A DNA stretch of 64,000 nucleotides from Flavobacterium phragmitis (GTDB lineage: Bacteria > Bacteroidota > Bacteroidia > Flavobacteriales > Flavobacteriaceae), in assembly GCF_900112575.1 (NCBI RefSeq), contig NZ_FOMH01000007.1, positions 1 through 64,000 on the forward strand, written 5' to 3'. The translations under genes and the position numbers were made by a program. Under the pieces are notes generated by a model. The model saw only the letters and a program-made list of their open reading frames with translations. It had not been told where the DNA came from and did not search any database. Below are positions 1-9,588 of the stretch, one piece after another. Positions within the stretch are counted from its first letter, which is position 1. The number at the start of each line of letters is the position of its first letter.

Positions 1-2070
1 GGAGGAACAAGCAGGACCGCAACAGGAGTTGTGAGCGGAACGGCTTTTACGCCTTTTACTACTCCCGTTACCGCATCGACTACATACACATTGGTTTCTG
101 TTACCGATGCGAACTGTACCAGAAGTTCCGGTTTTACGGGCGGTTCGGCAGTTATAACGGTTAATCCATTGCCCGCTACACCTGTAATTGGAACAGTTAT
201 ACAGCCATCTTGTGTAACTCCAACAGGAAGTATAGTTTTAAATAGTCTGCTTTCAACTCCCAGTTGGGTAATTACTGAATATGGAACGGTTTCTCAAACT
301 TATACATCATCAGGAACAACTTATACGATTTCAAATTTGAGCCCAGGAAATTATAATTTTACAATTCAGGAACCTTCCGGTTGCCCTTCATTGCCTACAG
401 CAAATATAGAAATTTTAGCTCCAGTTACTAATACATGGAACGGGACAGCTTGGTCAAAAGGAAGTGAACCAGTATCAACAGATGCTATCCGATTTTCAGG
501 GAATTATTCAACAACAGGTAATCTTAGTGGTTGCTCCTGTATGGTAGATTCAGGTGTAAATGTTACTGTGAATTCTAACCATACCTTGACAATTACTAAC
601 GCAGTTACAAATAATGGAGGAACATTAACTTTCGAAAATAATTCAAGCTTACTGCAGACTACTAACGCGGTAAATACAGGAAACATTATTTATAAAAGAG
701 ATTCTAAACCTGTAAGACGTTATGATTTTACACATTGGTCATCTCCAATTAAGCGTACACCTATATTTACGCTGCATGATTTGAGTCCATCTACATTGTT
801 CGATAAGTTTTTTAAGTTTGATCCTGTTAATGGTTGGATTATAATCTATAATGGAACTGAAGAAATGACGCCGGGAAGAGGATATTGTATTCGAGCACCA
901 CAATATAATGATTTAAATTCCGCTAGTATTTTCAATAGCCAACTTACAGGGGTACCTAATAATGGAGATATTTTAGGACCGCCAGCTGTGGCTGGAAAAT
1001 ACAATCTTGTAGGAAATCCATATCCGTCTGCAATTTATGCAGATCAGTTTATCTATGATAATAGAGATAACATTTATGGGACAATTTATTTCTGGACGCA
1101 TTCTACACTTCCTGCTCAGACTGTTCCAGGAGATCATCGTTTTTTTTATAATAATGATGATTATGCCATTTATAATTTATTAGGCACTATTGTTATTGGT
1201 GATATGGAAGGAACTCCTTCACCAACTGCAGGTAGTCAAAGTAAGCCAGACGGGTATATTGCAGCTGGTCAAGGATTTCTGGTTAGGTCAAAAACAAATC
1301 AAAGTGTGATTTTTACAAATTCGATGCGCGTGCCTGGAAATAATAGTCAATTTTTTAAATCGGCTTCAGCAACTGCAATAGAAAGACATAGGGTATGGCT
1401 GAATTTAACAAATACAGGAGGAGCCTTTAAACAACTATTAATTGGATATGCAACAGGAGCAACTAATTCCTGGGACAGCAGTTTTGATGCAGTGACTCTA
1501 GATGCTCATCCATATCTTGATTTTTATAGTATAAATGAAAATAGAAAACTTGTAATTCAAGGAAGAGCGCTCCCTTTTACAGTTTCAGATACAATTCCGT
1601 TGGGATATAGATCTGCTTTAGAGGGCGAATTTACAATAGCCATTGATCATGCTGATGGAAGCTTAAATACTCAAGCAATTTATCTTCAGGATAATGTAAC
1701 TAAGAAAGTACATAATCTTACGACTGGAAACTACACTTTTACAACGGCAATTGGAGTTTTTAATAACCGTTTTGTACTCCGATATATGGATCCAAATGTT
1801 ACTTTAGGGAAGGAAGATTTTACTAGTCTTGATAATATTATTTCTGTTTCAGTAAAAGACAAAAACATCAAATTGCAATCTTTTTCAGAAATTGTAAATT
1901 TAGAGGAAACTTCGGTTTATGATGTTGGAGGTAAATTATTATATAATAAAAAAGGAATTGATAATAAAGAATGGCTTATTAACAATCTACGCTCTGGACC
2001 ACAGGTTTTGCTGGTTAAGATAACATTAGAGAATGGTCAAACTATAACTAAAAAAGTAATCTACCAATAG
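1..2070 (+). CDS. T9SS-sorted surface/adhesin protein, 5' end cut by the window
   Basis: The frame is open from base 1 (GGTSRTATGVV), ahead of the first possible GTG start at 31, so the gene begins outside the window. The visible part starts with Ser/Thr/Gly/Pro-rich PKD/SprB-like sequence (VTASTTYTLVSVTDANC, then AVITVNPLPATP), typical of long secreted Flavobacterium adhesins. A middle region with NPYPSAI and GQGFLVR motifs resembles domains common near the C-terminus of such proteins. The last 80 residues (YDVGGKLLY, then TKKVIYQ at the end) look like a type A T9SS sorting domain, so the protein is probably exported by T9SS and held on or released from the cell surface. No enzymatic domain is recognisable. 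The ligand is unknown. Confidence 0.8.
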   Translation, partial: GGTSRTATGVVSGTAFTPFTTPVTASTTYTLVSVTDANCTRSSGFTGGSAVITVNPLPATPVIGTVIQPSCVTPTGSIVLNSLLSTPSWVITEYGTVSQTYTSSGTTYTISNLSPGNYNFTIQEPSGCPSLPTANIEILAPVTNTWNGTAWSKGSEPVSTDAIRFSGNYSTTGNLSGCSCMVDSGVNVTVNSNHTLTITNAVTNNGGTLTFENNSSLLQTTNAVNTGNIIYKRDSKPVRRYDFTHWSSPIKRTPIFTLHDLSPSTLFDKFFKFDPVNGWIIIYNGTEEMTPGRGYCIRAPQYNDLNSASIFNSQLTGVPNNGDILGPPAVAGKYNLVGNPYPSAIYADQFIYDNRDNIYGTIYFWTHSTLPAQTVPGDHRFFYNNDDYAIYNLLGTIVIGDMEGTPSPTAGSQSKPDGYIAAGQGFLVRSKTNQSVIFTNSMRVPGNNSQFFKSASATAIERHRVWLNLTNTGGAFKQLLIGYATGATNSWDSSFDAVTLDAHPYLDFYSINENRKLVIQGRALPFTVSDTIPLGYRSALEGEFTIAIDHADGSLNTQAIYLQDNVTKKVHNLTTGNYTFTTAIGVFNNRFVLRYMDPNVTLGKEDFTSLDNIISVSVKDKNIKLQSFSEIVNLEETSVYDVGGKLLYNKKGIDNKEWLINNLRSGPQVLLVKITLENGQTITKKVIYQ

Positions 2071-2072
2071 CT

Positions 2073-2114
2073 AAAAAAGTCGGTTGAGAAATTTAAAACT
2101 CAACCGACTTTTTT
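2073..2114. terminator. Bidirectional terminator
   Basis: A perfect 16-bp inverted repeat (AAAAAAGTCGGTTGAG and its complement) has a 10-nt loop and A/T runs on both sides. It lies between the ends of two converging genes and can serve both. Confidence 0.85.
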
Positions 2115-2118
2115 AGTG

Positions 2119-2985
2119 TTATGCTGAACGTCTTAAATTTTCATGTGTATTGGTGATTGCTTTTTCATTTTTGTAATCAATCCATTTTTGGCCTTTTAAT
2201 TTTCGCATCATAATATCAAAATGGCGCATGATAAAAACATTGTAAGCGGCTTTTGATAAATTGGCAATATTCCTTGGAAATGCACGCAGGCTCATTGAAA
2301 ATCCTGGAGTTAAATATTTCATATAGTGCCAATATCCTTCGGGCATGTACAACATTTCGCCATGTTTTAAATTGGTGATAAAACCTTCTGCATTTTTGAG
2401 TGCTGGAAATTTTTCGTAATCGGGATTGTCAAAATCAATGTCTTCTCTCGAAATTAAAGCGTGAGGGACTTTATACATATATTTGGATTGGTCTGGAGCA
2501 AAAATCATACATTGTTTTTCTCCATGAAAATGAAAATGCAGTATATTAGAATAGTCAATGTCATAATGCATAAATACTCTTGCATTTTCGCCTCCAAAAA
2601 AGAGCATTGGTAATTGTTTGACCAATTTCAAACCAATATCCGGCCATAAGAAGTCATCTTTTAAGGTTGGAACATCTTTCATTAGATTATAAAGAAAAAT
2701 GCGGTAATTGGTAGGTTTCGATTCTAAAAGATTAATATAATCACTCATTTTCATTTTCAAATGAGCTTGATTGAATCCTTCTTCGTGGTTTACTGGACGA
2801 TCATCATACAAAGGAACAGTAATGTCGCCTGCAATGGTATTAATATAGGATAATTTCCATTTTTGATACGCTGGCCAGTCTTCGGTCAGTTCTTCAACTA
2901 CAACGGGAATTTGTTTTTTTACATATTGGGAAATAAAATCTTCTTTGGAGATTTTTTTAACCCTTTCTATTTGTTTTAATTTCAT
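2119..2985 (-). CDS. JmjC/cupin_8-like Fe(II)/2-oxoglutarate hydroxylase-family protein
   Basis: This 288-residue cytosolic protein resembles the cupin_8/JmjC family. An HxD iron-binding pair is visible at H140-x-D142 (FMHYDID), and the distal His is H220 in MPEGYWHY, the usual HxD...H triad. FHFHGEKQCMIF between them fits the double-stranded beta-helix core. Family members hydroxylate proteins or small molecules; the target cannot be read from sequence. It follows bioB on the same strand, but a terminator-like hairpin lies between, so co-transcription is doubtful. The ATG at 2985 is the natural start. Confidence 0.75.
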   Translation of the reverse strand: MKLKQIERVKKISKEDFISQYVKKQIPVVVEELTEDWPAYQKWKLSYINTIAGDITVPLYDDRPVNHEEGFNQAHLKMKMSDYINLLESKPTNYRIFLYNLMKDVPTLKDDFLWPDIGLKLVKQLPMLFFGGENARVFMHYDIDYSNILHFHFHGEKQCMIFAPDQSKYMYKVPHALISREDIDFDNPDYEKFPALKNAEGFITNLKHGEMLYMPEGYWHYMKYLTPGFSMSLRAFPRNIANLSKAAYNVFIMRHFDIMMRKLKGQKWIDYKNEKAITNTHENLRRSA

Positions 2986-2994
2986 TTTCTAATA

Positions 2995-3032
2995 AAAAAA
3001 ATTGCTTATAATTCTCAGCTACAAGCAATTTA
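2995..3032 (-). terminator. Terminator after bioB
   Basis: On the minus strand, AAATTGCTT pairs with AAGCAATTT and is followed by a run of T. It sits just after the bioB stop. Confidence 0.7.
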
Positions 3033-3065
3033 GTAATATTTAATGAGATTTGTGAACTCTTTTGA

Positions 3066-4154
3066 CTAAATTTTTGATTTAATCGATGCCTCAATATTTC
3101 TTTCAATTGTATGTTTTGGTCTTGACCATTTCGGTTTTTCACCTAAATCATTAAATTGAGAATCTGCAGCTTCAACCGTTTTGGGTTGCATTATTTTTAT
3201 AAAAGGTTTTTGAGCAACCATTCCTAGAGTCTCGAACATTTTCATGTCTTCATTTACATCTGGATTTGGTGTAGTAAGTAATTTATCTCCAGCAAATATT
3301 GAATTTGCTCCAGCGAAAAAACACATAGCTTGGCCTTCGCGTGACATATTGGTTCTTCCTGCTGATAATCGAACTTGTGTTTCGGGCATTACAATTCTTG
3401 TGGTAGCCACCATTCGAATCATCTCCCAAATTTCAACCGGTTGTTCTTCTTCCATTGGCGTTCCTTCAACAGCAACTAAAGCGTTTATGGGAACAGATTC
3501 CGGTTGCGGATTTAAAGTAGAAAGTGCTACAAGCATTCCAGCTCGGTCTTCAATACTTTCTCCCATTCCAATAATACCACCGCTGCAAACGGTAACATTG
3601 GTTTTACGAACATTTTCGATAGTCTGTAGACGATCTTCAAAACCACGTGTTGAAATGATATCTTTATAATATTCTTCAGAAGTATCTAGGTTATGATTAT
3701 AAGCATAAAGACCAGCTTCTGCAAGACGTTTTGCCTGATTTTCGGTTAACATTCCTAAAGTACAGCAAACTTCCATATCGAGTTTATTGATGGTGCGGAC
3801 CATTTCTAAAACCTGATCAAATTCGTCACCATCTTTTACATTTCTCCAGGCAGCTCCCATGCAAACACGTGAAGATCCGTTTGATTTTGCTCTTAATGCC
3901 TGTGCTTTCACTTGGCTGACAGTCATTAAATCGTTTCCTTCAACTCCTGTATTGTATCTAGCAGCTTGTGGACAATAACCACAGTCTTCTGGACAACCGC
4001 CCGTTTTTATAGAAAGTAAAGTAGATACCTGAACAACATTGGGGTCGTGCTGTTCTCTGTGAATTGTTGCCGCTTCATAAAGCAAATCCATCAAAGGTTT
4101 GTTGTAGATGGATATGATTTCATCTTTTGTCCAGTTGTGTTTTTTAATACTCAT
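3066..4154 (-). CDS. bioB: Biotin synthase
   Basis: Radical SAM enzyme that inserts sulfur into dethiobiotin to make biotin. The radical SAM CxxxCxxC cluster motif is at C54, C58 and C61 (GGCPEDCGYC), and later BioB motifs are clear (RVCMGAAWRN, YNHNLDTS, CSGGIIGMGE, VRLSAGR). The frame is open to 4265, but the start at 4154 (MSIKKHNW) gives 362 residues, close to other Bacteroidota BioB; the extra 37 residues have no family support. No other biotin gene is adjacent. Confidence 0.95.
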   Translation of the reverse strand: MSIKKHNWTKDEIISIYNKPLMDLLYEAATIHREQHDPNVVQVSTLLSIKTGGCPEDCGYCPQAARYNTGVEGNDLMTVSQVKAQALRAKSNGSSRVCMGAAWRNVKDGDEFDQVLEMVRTINKLDMEVCCTLGMLTENQAKRLAEAGLYAYNHNLDTSEEYYKDIISTRGFEDRLQTIENVRKTNVTVCSGGIIGMGESIEDRAGMLVALSTLNPQPESVPINALVAVEGTPMEEEQPVEIWEMIRMVATTRIVMPETQVRLSAGRTNMSREGQAMCFFAGANSIFAGDKLLTTPNPDVNEDMKMFETLGMVAQKPFIKIMQPKTVEAADSQFNDLGEKPKWSRPKHTIERNIEASIKSKI

Positions 4155-4255
4155 GAATAATTTGTTTTTTGTTGGAGTATTAAAAGTAAGTAAATTATGA
4201 TACCACACACCGTGAGCTTTCAGAAATCGATATTTGTATGTTTTTTTCAAAAAAG

Positions 4256-4305
4256 AAACACTCAATAATCATAAAATTTCTTAATTCTATGATTATTGAG
4301 TGTTT
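4256..4305 (-). terminator. Long-stem terminator
   Basis: An 18-bp perfect inverted repeat (AAACACTCAATAATCATA and complement) with a 14-nt loop is followed by T-rich sequence on the minus strand. It lies after the 4331-4768 gene and before bioB. Confidence 0.75.
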
Positions 4306-4330
4306 AAAAAGTCGTTTTTATTCTGATTAT

Positions 4331-4768
4331 TTAATCAGCTGCATATTTGTTATTCCAATACAACATCATCATTAAAGTCACGATTACAGATGAAGCGATT
4401 CCTTCAAACAATAAACAAATGCAATAAGTTGGTACAGATGGATCTCCTCCGAACATAAATGTTTCAGATAAAGTTCTTACATAAGCGTCTCCACCTCGAG
4501 CATAGCTGTAGACTAGTAATCCAAATACGCTTAGCGATACTCCGACAACAGAAGTAGCCATTGCAGAAACAGCATTTGATACAAAATTGGTTTCTCCCTC
4601 ATGAAGGTTCATCTGCATTGTCCTGTTAACACCGTAAAATATAAAGAATACATTAAGTGTTCTTAGATAAAACAAATCTGCTAAACCCAAAACATTCATT
4701 AGTAAAAAGTAAATGCCTATTCCGAGAAAAATCAAAAAACCGTTGGTAATTTCTTTAGGTAGTTTCAT
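4331..4768 (-). CDS. Small multi-pass membrane protein, function unknown
   Basis: This 145-residue protein has about four hydrophobic segments: roughly 10-28, 35-50 (weaker), 65-88 and 112-138. It has no signal peptidase site and no motif I recognise. A cytoplasmic loop NRTMQMNLHEGETNF follows the second segment. It lies between ribF and bioB on the same strand with its own terminator, so it is probably a single-gene unit. It looks like a conserved Flavobacterium inner-membrane protein, but I cannot assign a role. Confidence 0.65.
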   Translation of the reverse strand: MKLPKEITNGFLIFLGIGIYFLLMNVLGLADLFYLRTLNVFFIFYGVNRTMQMNLHEGETNFVSNAVSAMATSVVGVSLSVFGLLVYSYARGGDAYVRTLSETFMFGGDPSVPTYCICLLFEGIASSVIVTLMMMLYWNNKYAAD

Positions 4769-4884
4769 AGTGGTTACTTTTAAAGAAGTTAATAGTAAAT
4801 ATTTGAAAAACAGTGTTCTATCAAATTTACTAAAAAAATAACTACGATGATTTAAAAACCGTAAAAACTATGCGGTCTATTTTT

Positions 4885-5814
4885 TTAAAGAAGATTTATA
4901 AAGGCCAAAGCTTCGTTTTGATCTTGCTGAAGCTGTGCCTTTAAGGCATCAACAGAACCAAATTTCTGCTCTTCACGAATATAACGAAGTAAAGAAACTC
5001 TGATGTTTTGACCATAAATATCCTTGTCAAAGTCAAAAAGATGTACTTCAATGGTTTGTCTATCTCCATTAACGGTTGGATTAAAACCAATATTCATCAT
5101 ACCATAAACCACTTCGTTATTCACAATAGCTTTTACGACATACACACCAATTTTCGGAATTAGTTTATAATCTTCTTCGATATGGATGTTTGCTGTTGGA
5201 AAACCTATTGTTCTTCCTAATTGTTTTCCTTTTACAACCGCTCCGTTCAGGAAATAATCGTATCCTAAATATTCATTGGCCAAAGCCATATTGCCTTCGT
5301 TTAAAGCTTTTCTGATTTTGGTTGAACTTACTGAAACGTCTTGGATTTCTTCGGCAGAAATTTGTTCTACTTCAAATCCGTATGCTGTGCCGAAAGCAAT
5401 TAAGTCATCAATATTCGCAGTTCGGTTGCGTCCAAAACGATGATCATGTCCAATGATTATTTTCTGAATCTGGAATTTGTCGACCAAAATGGTATGAACA
5501 AATTCTTCTGCAGTTAATCGTGAAAAACTTTCGTTAAAAGGATGAACGATTAAATTTTCAATGCCAGTTGCTTCAAGCAGTTCTATTTTTTCGCTAATGG
5601 TATTGAGCAGTCTAATCTCTGATTTCTCTTGAAGAACCATTCTTGGATGCGGAAAAAAGGTAAGAACCAAACTTTCGTATTTCCCGTTTTCAGTATTCTG
5701 TGTAATTCTTTCTAGAATTTTTTTATGACCAATATGCACGCCGTCAAAGGTACCAAGAGTTAAAATTGTTTTCTTGGTTGACTGAAAATCGTTTATAGAA
5801 TGAAAGAGCTTCAA
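4885..5814 (-). CDS. ribF: Bifunctional riboflavin kinase / FAD synthetase
   Basis: Converts riboflavin to FMN and then to FAD. The N-terminal nucleotidyltransferase half (about 15-150) has the HxGH-type motif in TFDGVHIGHKKIL and GHDHRFGRNR. The C-terminal kinase half (about 180-305) has GKQLGRTIGFPTANI. The 309-residue length is standard. The ATG at 5814 directly precedes the conserved start of the fold. It appears to be transcribed alone. Confidence 0.95.
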   Translation of the reverse strand: MKLFHSINDFQSTKKTILTLGTFDGVHIGHKKILERITQNTENGKYESLVLTFFPHPRMVLQEKSEIRLLNTISEKIELLEATGIENLIVHPFNESFSRLTAEEFVHTILVDKFQIQKIIIGHDHRFGRNRTANIDDLIAFGTAYGFEVEQISAEEIQDVSVSSTKIRKALNEGNMALANEYLGYDYFLNGAVVKGKQLGRTIGFPTANIHIEEDYKLIPKIGVYVVKAIVNNEVVYGMMNIGFNPTVNGDRQTIEVHLFDFDKDIYGQNIRVSLLRYIREEQKFGSVDALKAQLQQDQNEALAFINLL

Positions 5815-5835
5815 AACAAATTATTTAAGATGCTG

Positions 5836-5843
5836 CAAATTTA
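5836..5843 (-). promoter_or_regulatory. -7 box of ribF promoter
   Basis: On the minus strand this reads TAAATTTG, matching the Bacteroidota TAnnTTTG consensus, 22 bases before the ribF start. No clear -33 element is seen. Confidence 0.45.
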
Positions 5844-6004
5844 TACTATTCTGTTTTAAATTTAATACTGAGAAATTGAATTATTAGCTAAGTTTATTTC
5901 TTTTTGTGAAAATATGCCGACTCGTCGATTAAAAAACATTAATTATCTTATATATTGCACAATCTAAATTAATTGAAGTAATTTTGATGTAATAATTTTA
6001 GGGT

Positions 6005-8683
6005 ATGAAAAAACAATTACTTTGTATATTTCTTATTTTCTGTGGTGTGGCAGTAAATGCTCAAAATGATATTTTATGGCAGAAAATAACTTCATCATCA
6101 TCACTTTCACAAAAAGCAAATAGTTCAGATTCTGGCAAATTGTACTTTAAGTTAAATGCAGATTTGCTTAGCGCTAAATTGACGTCTACAACTAGTAAAT
6201 TCGCTTCTGCCACTGAAACGGAGATTACAATTCCTAATATTAATGGAACTTTTGAGCGTTTTGCAGTTTGGGAATTTTCGAATTTTGATCCAGAACTACA
6301 GGCTAAATATCCCGAAATTAGAGCTTATAAAGGAAGAGGGTTGGATGACAAAAGCGCTGTAATTTATTTTAGTGTTGCACCTATTGGAATTCAGACAATG
6401 GTTTTTCGCGGAGATAAACCGACAGAATACATTGAGCAAAATCCAGATAATAAATCAGAATATGTTTTGTTTAGATCAACAGACAACGCAGATTCGCAGA
6501 TTCGGTTAGAATGTAAAACAATCGGTTCAATTTCTCAGAATAAATTTTCAACGACTGGAAAGACAGCTTCAAATGCTAAGCAGTTTAAAACGTTTCGTTT
6601 AGCTTTGTCATGCACAGGAGAATATGCAGCCTATTTTGGAGGAACAAAAGCAGGAGCTTTGACGGGAATGAATGCTACTTTAACGAGAGTAAACGGAATT
6701 TTTGATAGAGACCTTTCAGTACAGCTAGTTTTAATCGCCAATAATGATGCTGTAGTTTATACAAATGCCTCTACAGACCCTTATTCTATTGCAGCCGATG
6801 GAGCAAAAGATGGAGGAACTTGGGGACAGGAAGTTCAAACTACTTTGACCAATGTGATTGGGAATGCAAACTACGATATTGGACATTTGTTTGGTGCTTC
6901 GGGTGGAGGCGGTAATGCGCATTGTATTGGATGCGTATGCGTAGATCCAACATCTAGTGAACCTTATGGAAAAGGAAGTGCATTTACTTCTCCAAAAGAT
7001 AGAAGACCTGAAGGAGATACTTTTGATATTGACTTTGTCGCTCACGAAATGGGACATCAATTAGGAGCCTCTCATACTTTCTCGTATGCTCTTGAAGGAT
7101 TGGGAACAAGTTATGAACCTGGTAGCGGTTCCACCATTATGGGATATGCAGGTATCACAAATTTTGATGTTCAAAATAACTCCGATGATTATTTTTCGTA
7201 TGCGAGCATTAATCAGATTCAGAATAATTTGGCAACAAAATCTTGTCCTGTTTCTACACCAATAACTAATAATCCGCCAATAATAGACGCAGGACCGGAT
7301 TATACAATTCCAATTAGTACACCATTTGTTTTAAAAGGAACAGGCTCTGATCCAGAAGGAAGTACTATAACATATACATGGGAGCAATATGATAATGCAA
7401 CTAATACCTCTGGAGAAAATAGTAAAACATACCCAACAAAACCAAATGGACCTATGTTTAGATCTTTGCCTCCTACAACTTCGCCTGTTCGTTATATGCC
7501 CGCTTTTAGTTCGGTTTTGAATAATGCTTTGACGACAACTTGGGAATCGGTTTCTTCTATAGCAAAAACAATGAATTTTACTTTGACAGGAAGAGATAAT
7601 GCCACTCAGCCAGGAACGGCTCAAACCAGCACAGATGCTATGGTCGTTACGGTTAGTGCATCAGCAGGGCCTTTTGCAGTTACTTCTCAAAATACAGGAA
7701 ACGTAGCTTGGGCAAAGGGATCGGCACAAACCATAACTTGGAGTGTTAACAATACAAATACGCTTCAAGGCTCATCCAATGTTAATATAAAATTATCTAC
7801 AGATGGTGGTGCGACATTTCCAATTACTTTAGCTTCTAATACGCCAAATGATGGTTCTGAAACAATATTGGTTCCTTCCGAAATTACAGAATCTACTAAT
7901 TGCAGACTTCTAATTGAACCCGTTGGCAACATCTATTATGCAGTTAATACTTCAGCATTTGCAGTTGGATATTCTGTTTCGACAACTTGTGCGACTTATA
8001 ATTTTGATGGAAATTATTCAACGGGTAACAGCCAGACTTTTATTAATAAAACAGTCAGTGTGCCAGCTTCAGCAGGAACAATTTCTGATGTGAATGTTTC
8101 GGTAAATGTTACACACGATAGGTTTTCAGACCTTGAAATGCAGATTGTTAGCCCAAACGGAACAGTTGTAACTTTATTTAATAAGAGCTGTGGTACTACA
8201 GCTTCAACTTTAGCGCTTCAATTTGATGACAGTGGCACTAATTTAAATTGTGGCACAACGTCAAGCCAAATTGTAATTCCAGCAAGTGCTTTAACTGCTT
8301 TTAATAACGAAAATTCTCAGGGAACTTGGACTTTTGGTGTTCGAGATACACAAACAGGAGCTTTTGGAACTATAAATTCAGTATCGGTTAATATTTGTAA
8401 TAAAGTTTATACGCTGGGAGATTCTGATTTTGAGAATATTGATTTTGCCTTATATCCAAACCCTAATCGAGGACGTTTTACGGTTCAGTTTAGTAGAGAT
8501 TCAGTACGAGAAGTAAAAGTTTATGTTCACGATATTTTAGGGAAATATGTGTATGACAATACTTTTCAAGGTTCAGGATATTTTATTCAGGATATCCAGT
8601 TGCCAAATGTGCCCGCTGGACTTTATTTTGTAACTGTTACCGACGGAGACAGAAGAACAATAAAGAAAATTATAGTGTATTAA
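6005..8683 (+). CDS. Secreted reprolysin-type zinc metalloprotease with P domain and T9SS tail
   Basis: A signal peptide (MKKQLLCIFLIFCGVAVNAQ) starts this 892-residue protein. The metzincin zinc motif HEMGHQLGASH begins at H347 (HExxHxxGxxH), and a Met-turn-like GSTIMGYAG follows. After a PKD-like stretch, a proprotein-convertase P-type domain (about 665-800; TISDVNVSVNVTH, LEMQIVSPNGT, WTFGVRD) is followed by a type A T9SS sorting domain (ALYPNPNRGRFTVQFS). It is probably an extracellular protease for nutrient proteins or surface processing. Residues about 25-190 probably form a pro-region. Confidence 0.9.
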   Translation: MKKQLLCIFLIFCGVAVNAQNDILWQKITSSSSLSQKANSSDSGKLYFKLNADLLSAKLTSTTSKFASATETEITIPNINGTFERFAVWEFSNFDPELQAKYPEIRAYKGRGLDDKSAVIYFSVAPIGIQTMVFRGDKPTEYIEQNPDNKSEYVLFRSTDNADSQIRLECKTIGSISQNKFSTTGKTASNAKQFKTFRLALSCTGEYAAYFGGTKAGALTGMNATLTRVNGIFDRDLSVQLVLIANNDAVVYTNASTDPYSIAADGAKDGGTWGQEVQTTLTNVIGNANYDIGHLFGASGGGGNAHCIGCVCVDPTSSEPYGKGSAFTSPKDRRPEGDTFDIDFVAHEMGHQLGASHTFSYALEGLGTSYEPGSGSTIMGYAGITNFDVQNNSDDYFSYASINQIQNNLATKSCPVSTPITNNPPIIDAGPDYTIPISTPFVLKGTGSDPEGSTITYTWEQYDNATNTSGENSKTYPTKPNGPMFRSLPPTTSPVRYMPAFSSVLNNALTTTWESVSSIAKTMNFTLTGRDNATQPGTAQTSTDAMVVTVSASAGPFAVTSQNTGNVAWAKGSAQTITWSVNNTNTLQGSSNVNIKLSTDGGATFPITLASNTPNDGSETILVPSEITESTNCRLLIEPVGNIYYAVNTSAFAVGYSVSTTCATYNFDGNYSTGNSQTFINKTVSVPASAGTISDVNVSVNVTHDRFSDLEMQIVSPNGTVVTLFNKSCGTTASTLALQFDDSGTNLNCGTTSSQIVIPASALTAFNNENSQGTWTFGVRDTQTGAFGTINSVSVNICNKVYTLGDSDFENIDFALYPNPNRGRFTVQFSRDSVREVKVYVHDILGKYVYDNTFQGSGYFIQDIQLPNVPAGLYFVTVTDGDRRTIKKIIVY

Positions 8684-8702
8684 GATTCTTAAATTCCAAA
8701 AA

Positions 8703-8750
8703 GAAAATTCCAAATTCCAATGCTCATAACTATTGGAATTTGGAATTTTC
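8703..8750. repeat. Intergenic inverted repeat, family A copy 1
   Basis: A perfect 19-bp inverted repeat (GAAAATTCCAAATTCCAAT and complement) has a 10-nt loop. It probably ends transcription of the two converging genes. A related element lies at 15481-15598. Confidence 0.8.
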
Positions 8751-8806
8751 TTTTTAGGATTTCTTTTTTATTGGAATTTAAAATTTAAAATATTTGGAAC
8801 TTCCCA

Positions 8807-9490
8807 TCAAGAGTGCGCCATCGCCATACAAACAATACTAATTTTTGCTCCAGGAATTTTTAAAAGTGCTCTGGAACAGGCTTCGAGTGTTGCTCCTGTG
8901 GTAAGTACATCATCTACAATTAGAAAATGTTTGTTTTGATTTTCTTCTGTCAAAACTGCATCAAAGATATTTTCGATATTTTCAGAACGTCCTAAAAGGT
9001 TTTTCTTGGATTGTGTTTTAGAATATACTTTTCTGAACAGAATATTTTCGTTAAAAGGGATTTGAAAACCCGAAGCAATTGCTTTTCCAAAAGTATCCAC
9101 CTGATTATAACCTCGTTCTTTAAACTTTTTTTTATGAAGCGGAACAGGAATTACAGCATCAAAAGGAATTTCGAAAGAGACTTCTTTTAAATCTTCAACA
9201 TACCAGTTTCCCAAAACAGTTCCAATTTCCTGATGGCCTTTGTATTTTAGGTTATGAATGAGTTCTTGAACCATTCCTTTTTTATTGAAATATAAAAATG
9301 CTGCTGCAAATTGAATATCAACTTTGCCGTAAAACTTTTTGATTGCCTCATTTTTGGGATTCAAATGATATTGAGTGAGAGGCATTTCATGGCGGCAATG
9401 TGTACAGAAAACCGTTTCATTCTGCAGTAAAAGAGCACGGCATCCGTCGCAGACTTTTGGAAAAAACAAGTTTATTAGGTAATTAATCAC
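8807..9490 (-). CDS. ComF-family phosphoribosyltransferase-like protein
   Basis: The N-terminus carries a zinc finger of paired cysteines (CDGC, then CTHC, residues about 14-35). The C-terminal half is a type I phosphoribosyltransferase fold with the PRPP-loop motif FLIVDDVLTTGATL and the typical ERGYNQ box. In other bacteria ComF supports DNA uptake; many Bacteroidota carry this gene without a known competence system, so the role here is open. The 227-residue length is normal. Confidence 0.85.
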   Translation of the reverse strand: MINYLINLFFPKVCDGCRALLLQNETVFCTHCRHEMPLTQYHLNPKNEAIKKFYGKVDIQFAAAFLYFNKKGMVQELIHNLKYKGHQEIGTVLGNWYVEDLKEVSFEIPFDAVIPVPLHKKKFKERGYNQVDTFGKAIASGFQIPFNENILFRKVYSKTQSKKNLLGRSENIENIFDAVLTEENQNKHFLIVDDVLTTGATLEACSRALLKIPGAKISIVCMAMAHS

Positions 9491-9573
9491 AAAAAGAAAG
9501 ATTTTATTTACGAAAATAACAAAATCAATGGTTCAATCTTTATTATTTTTCTTTTTTTTAAAGGTACTTTTTA

Positions 9574-9581
9574 TATTTTTG
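9574..9581 (+). promoter_or_regulatory. -7 box of glyS promoter
   Basis: TATTTTTG matches TAnnTTTG, only 7 bases before the glyS ATG, which implies a very short leader. No convincing -33 element was found. Confidence 0.4.
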
Positions 9582-9588
9582 CATCACT

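Noticed and set aside
4155..4265. Longer N-terminus of biotin synthase
   Set aside because: It adds 37 residues absent from the family; MSIKKHNW at 4154 fits the usual length.
8733..8939. Plus-strand frame after the metalloprotease
   Set aside because: It is formed by the family A repeat and the complement of the ComF gene.
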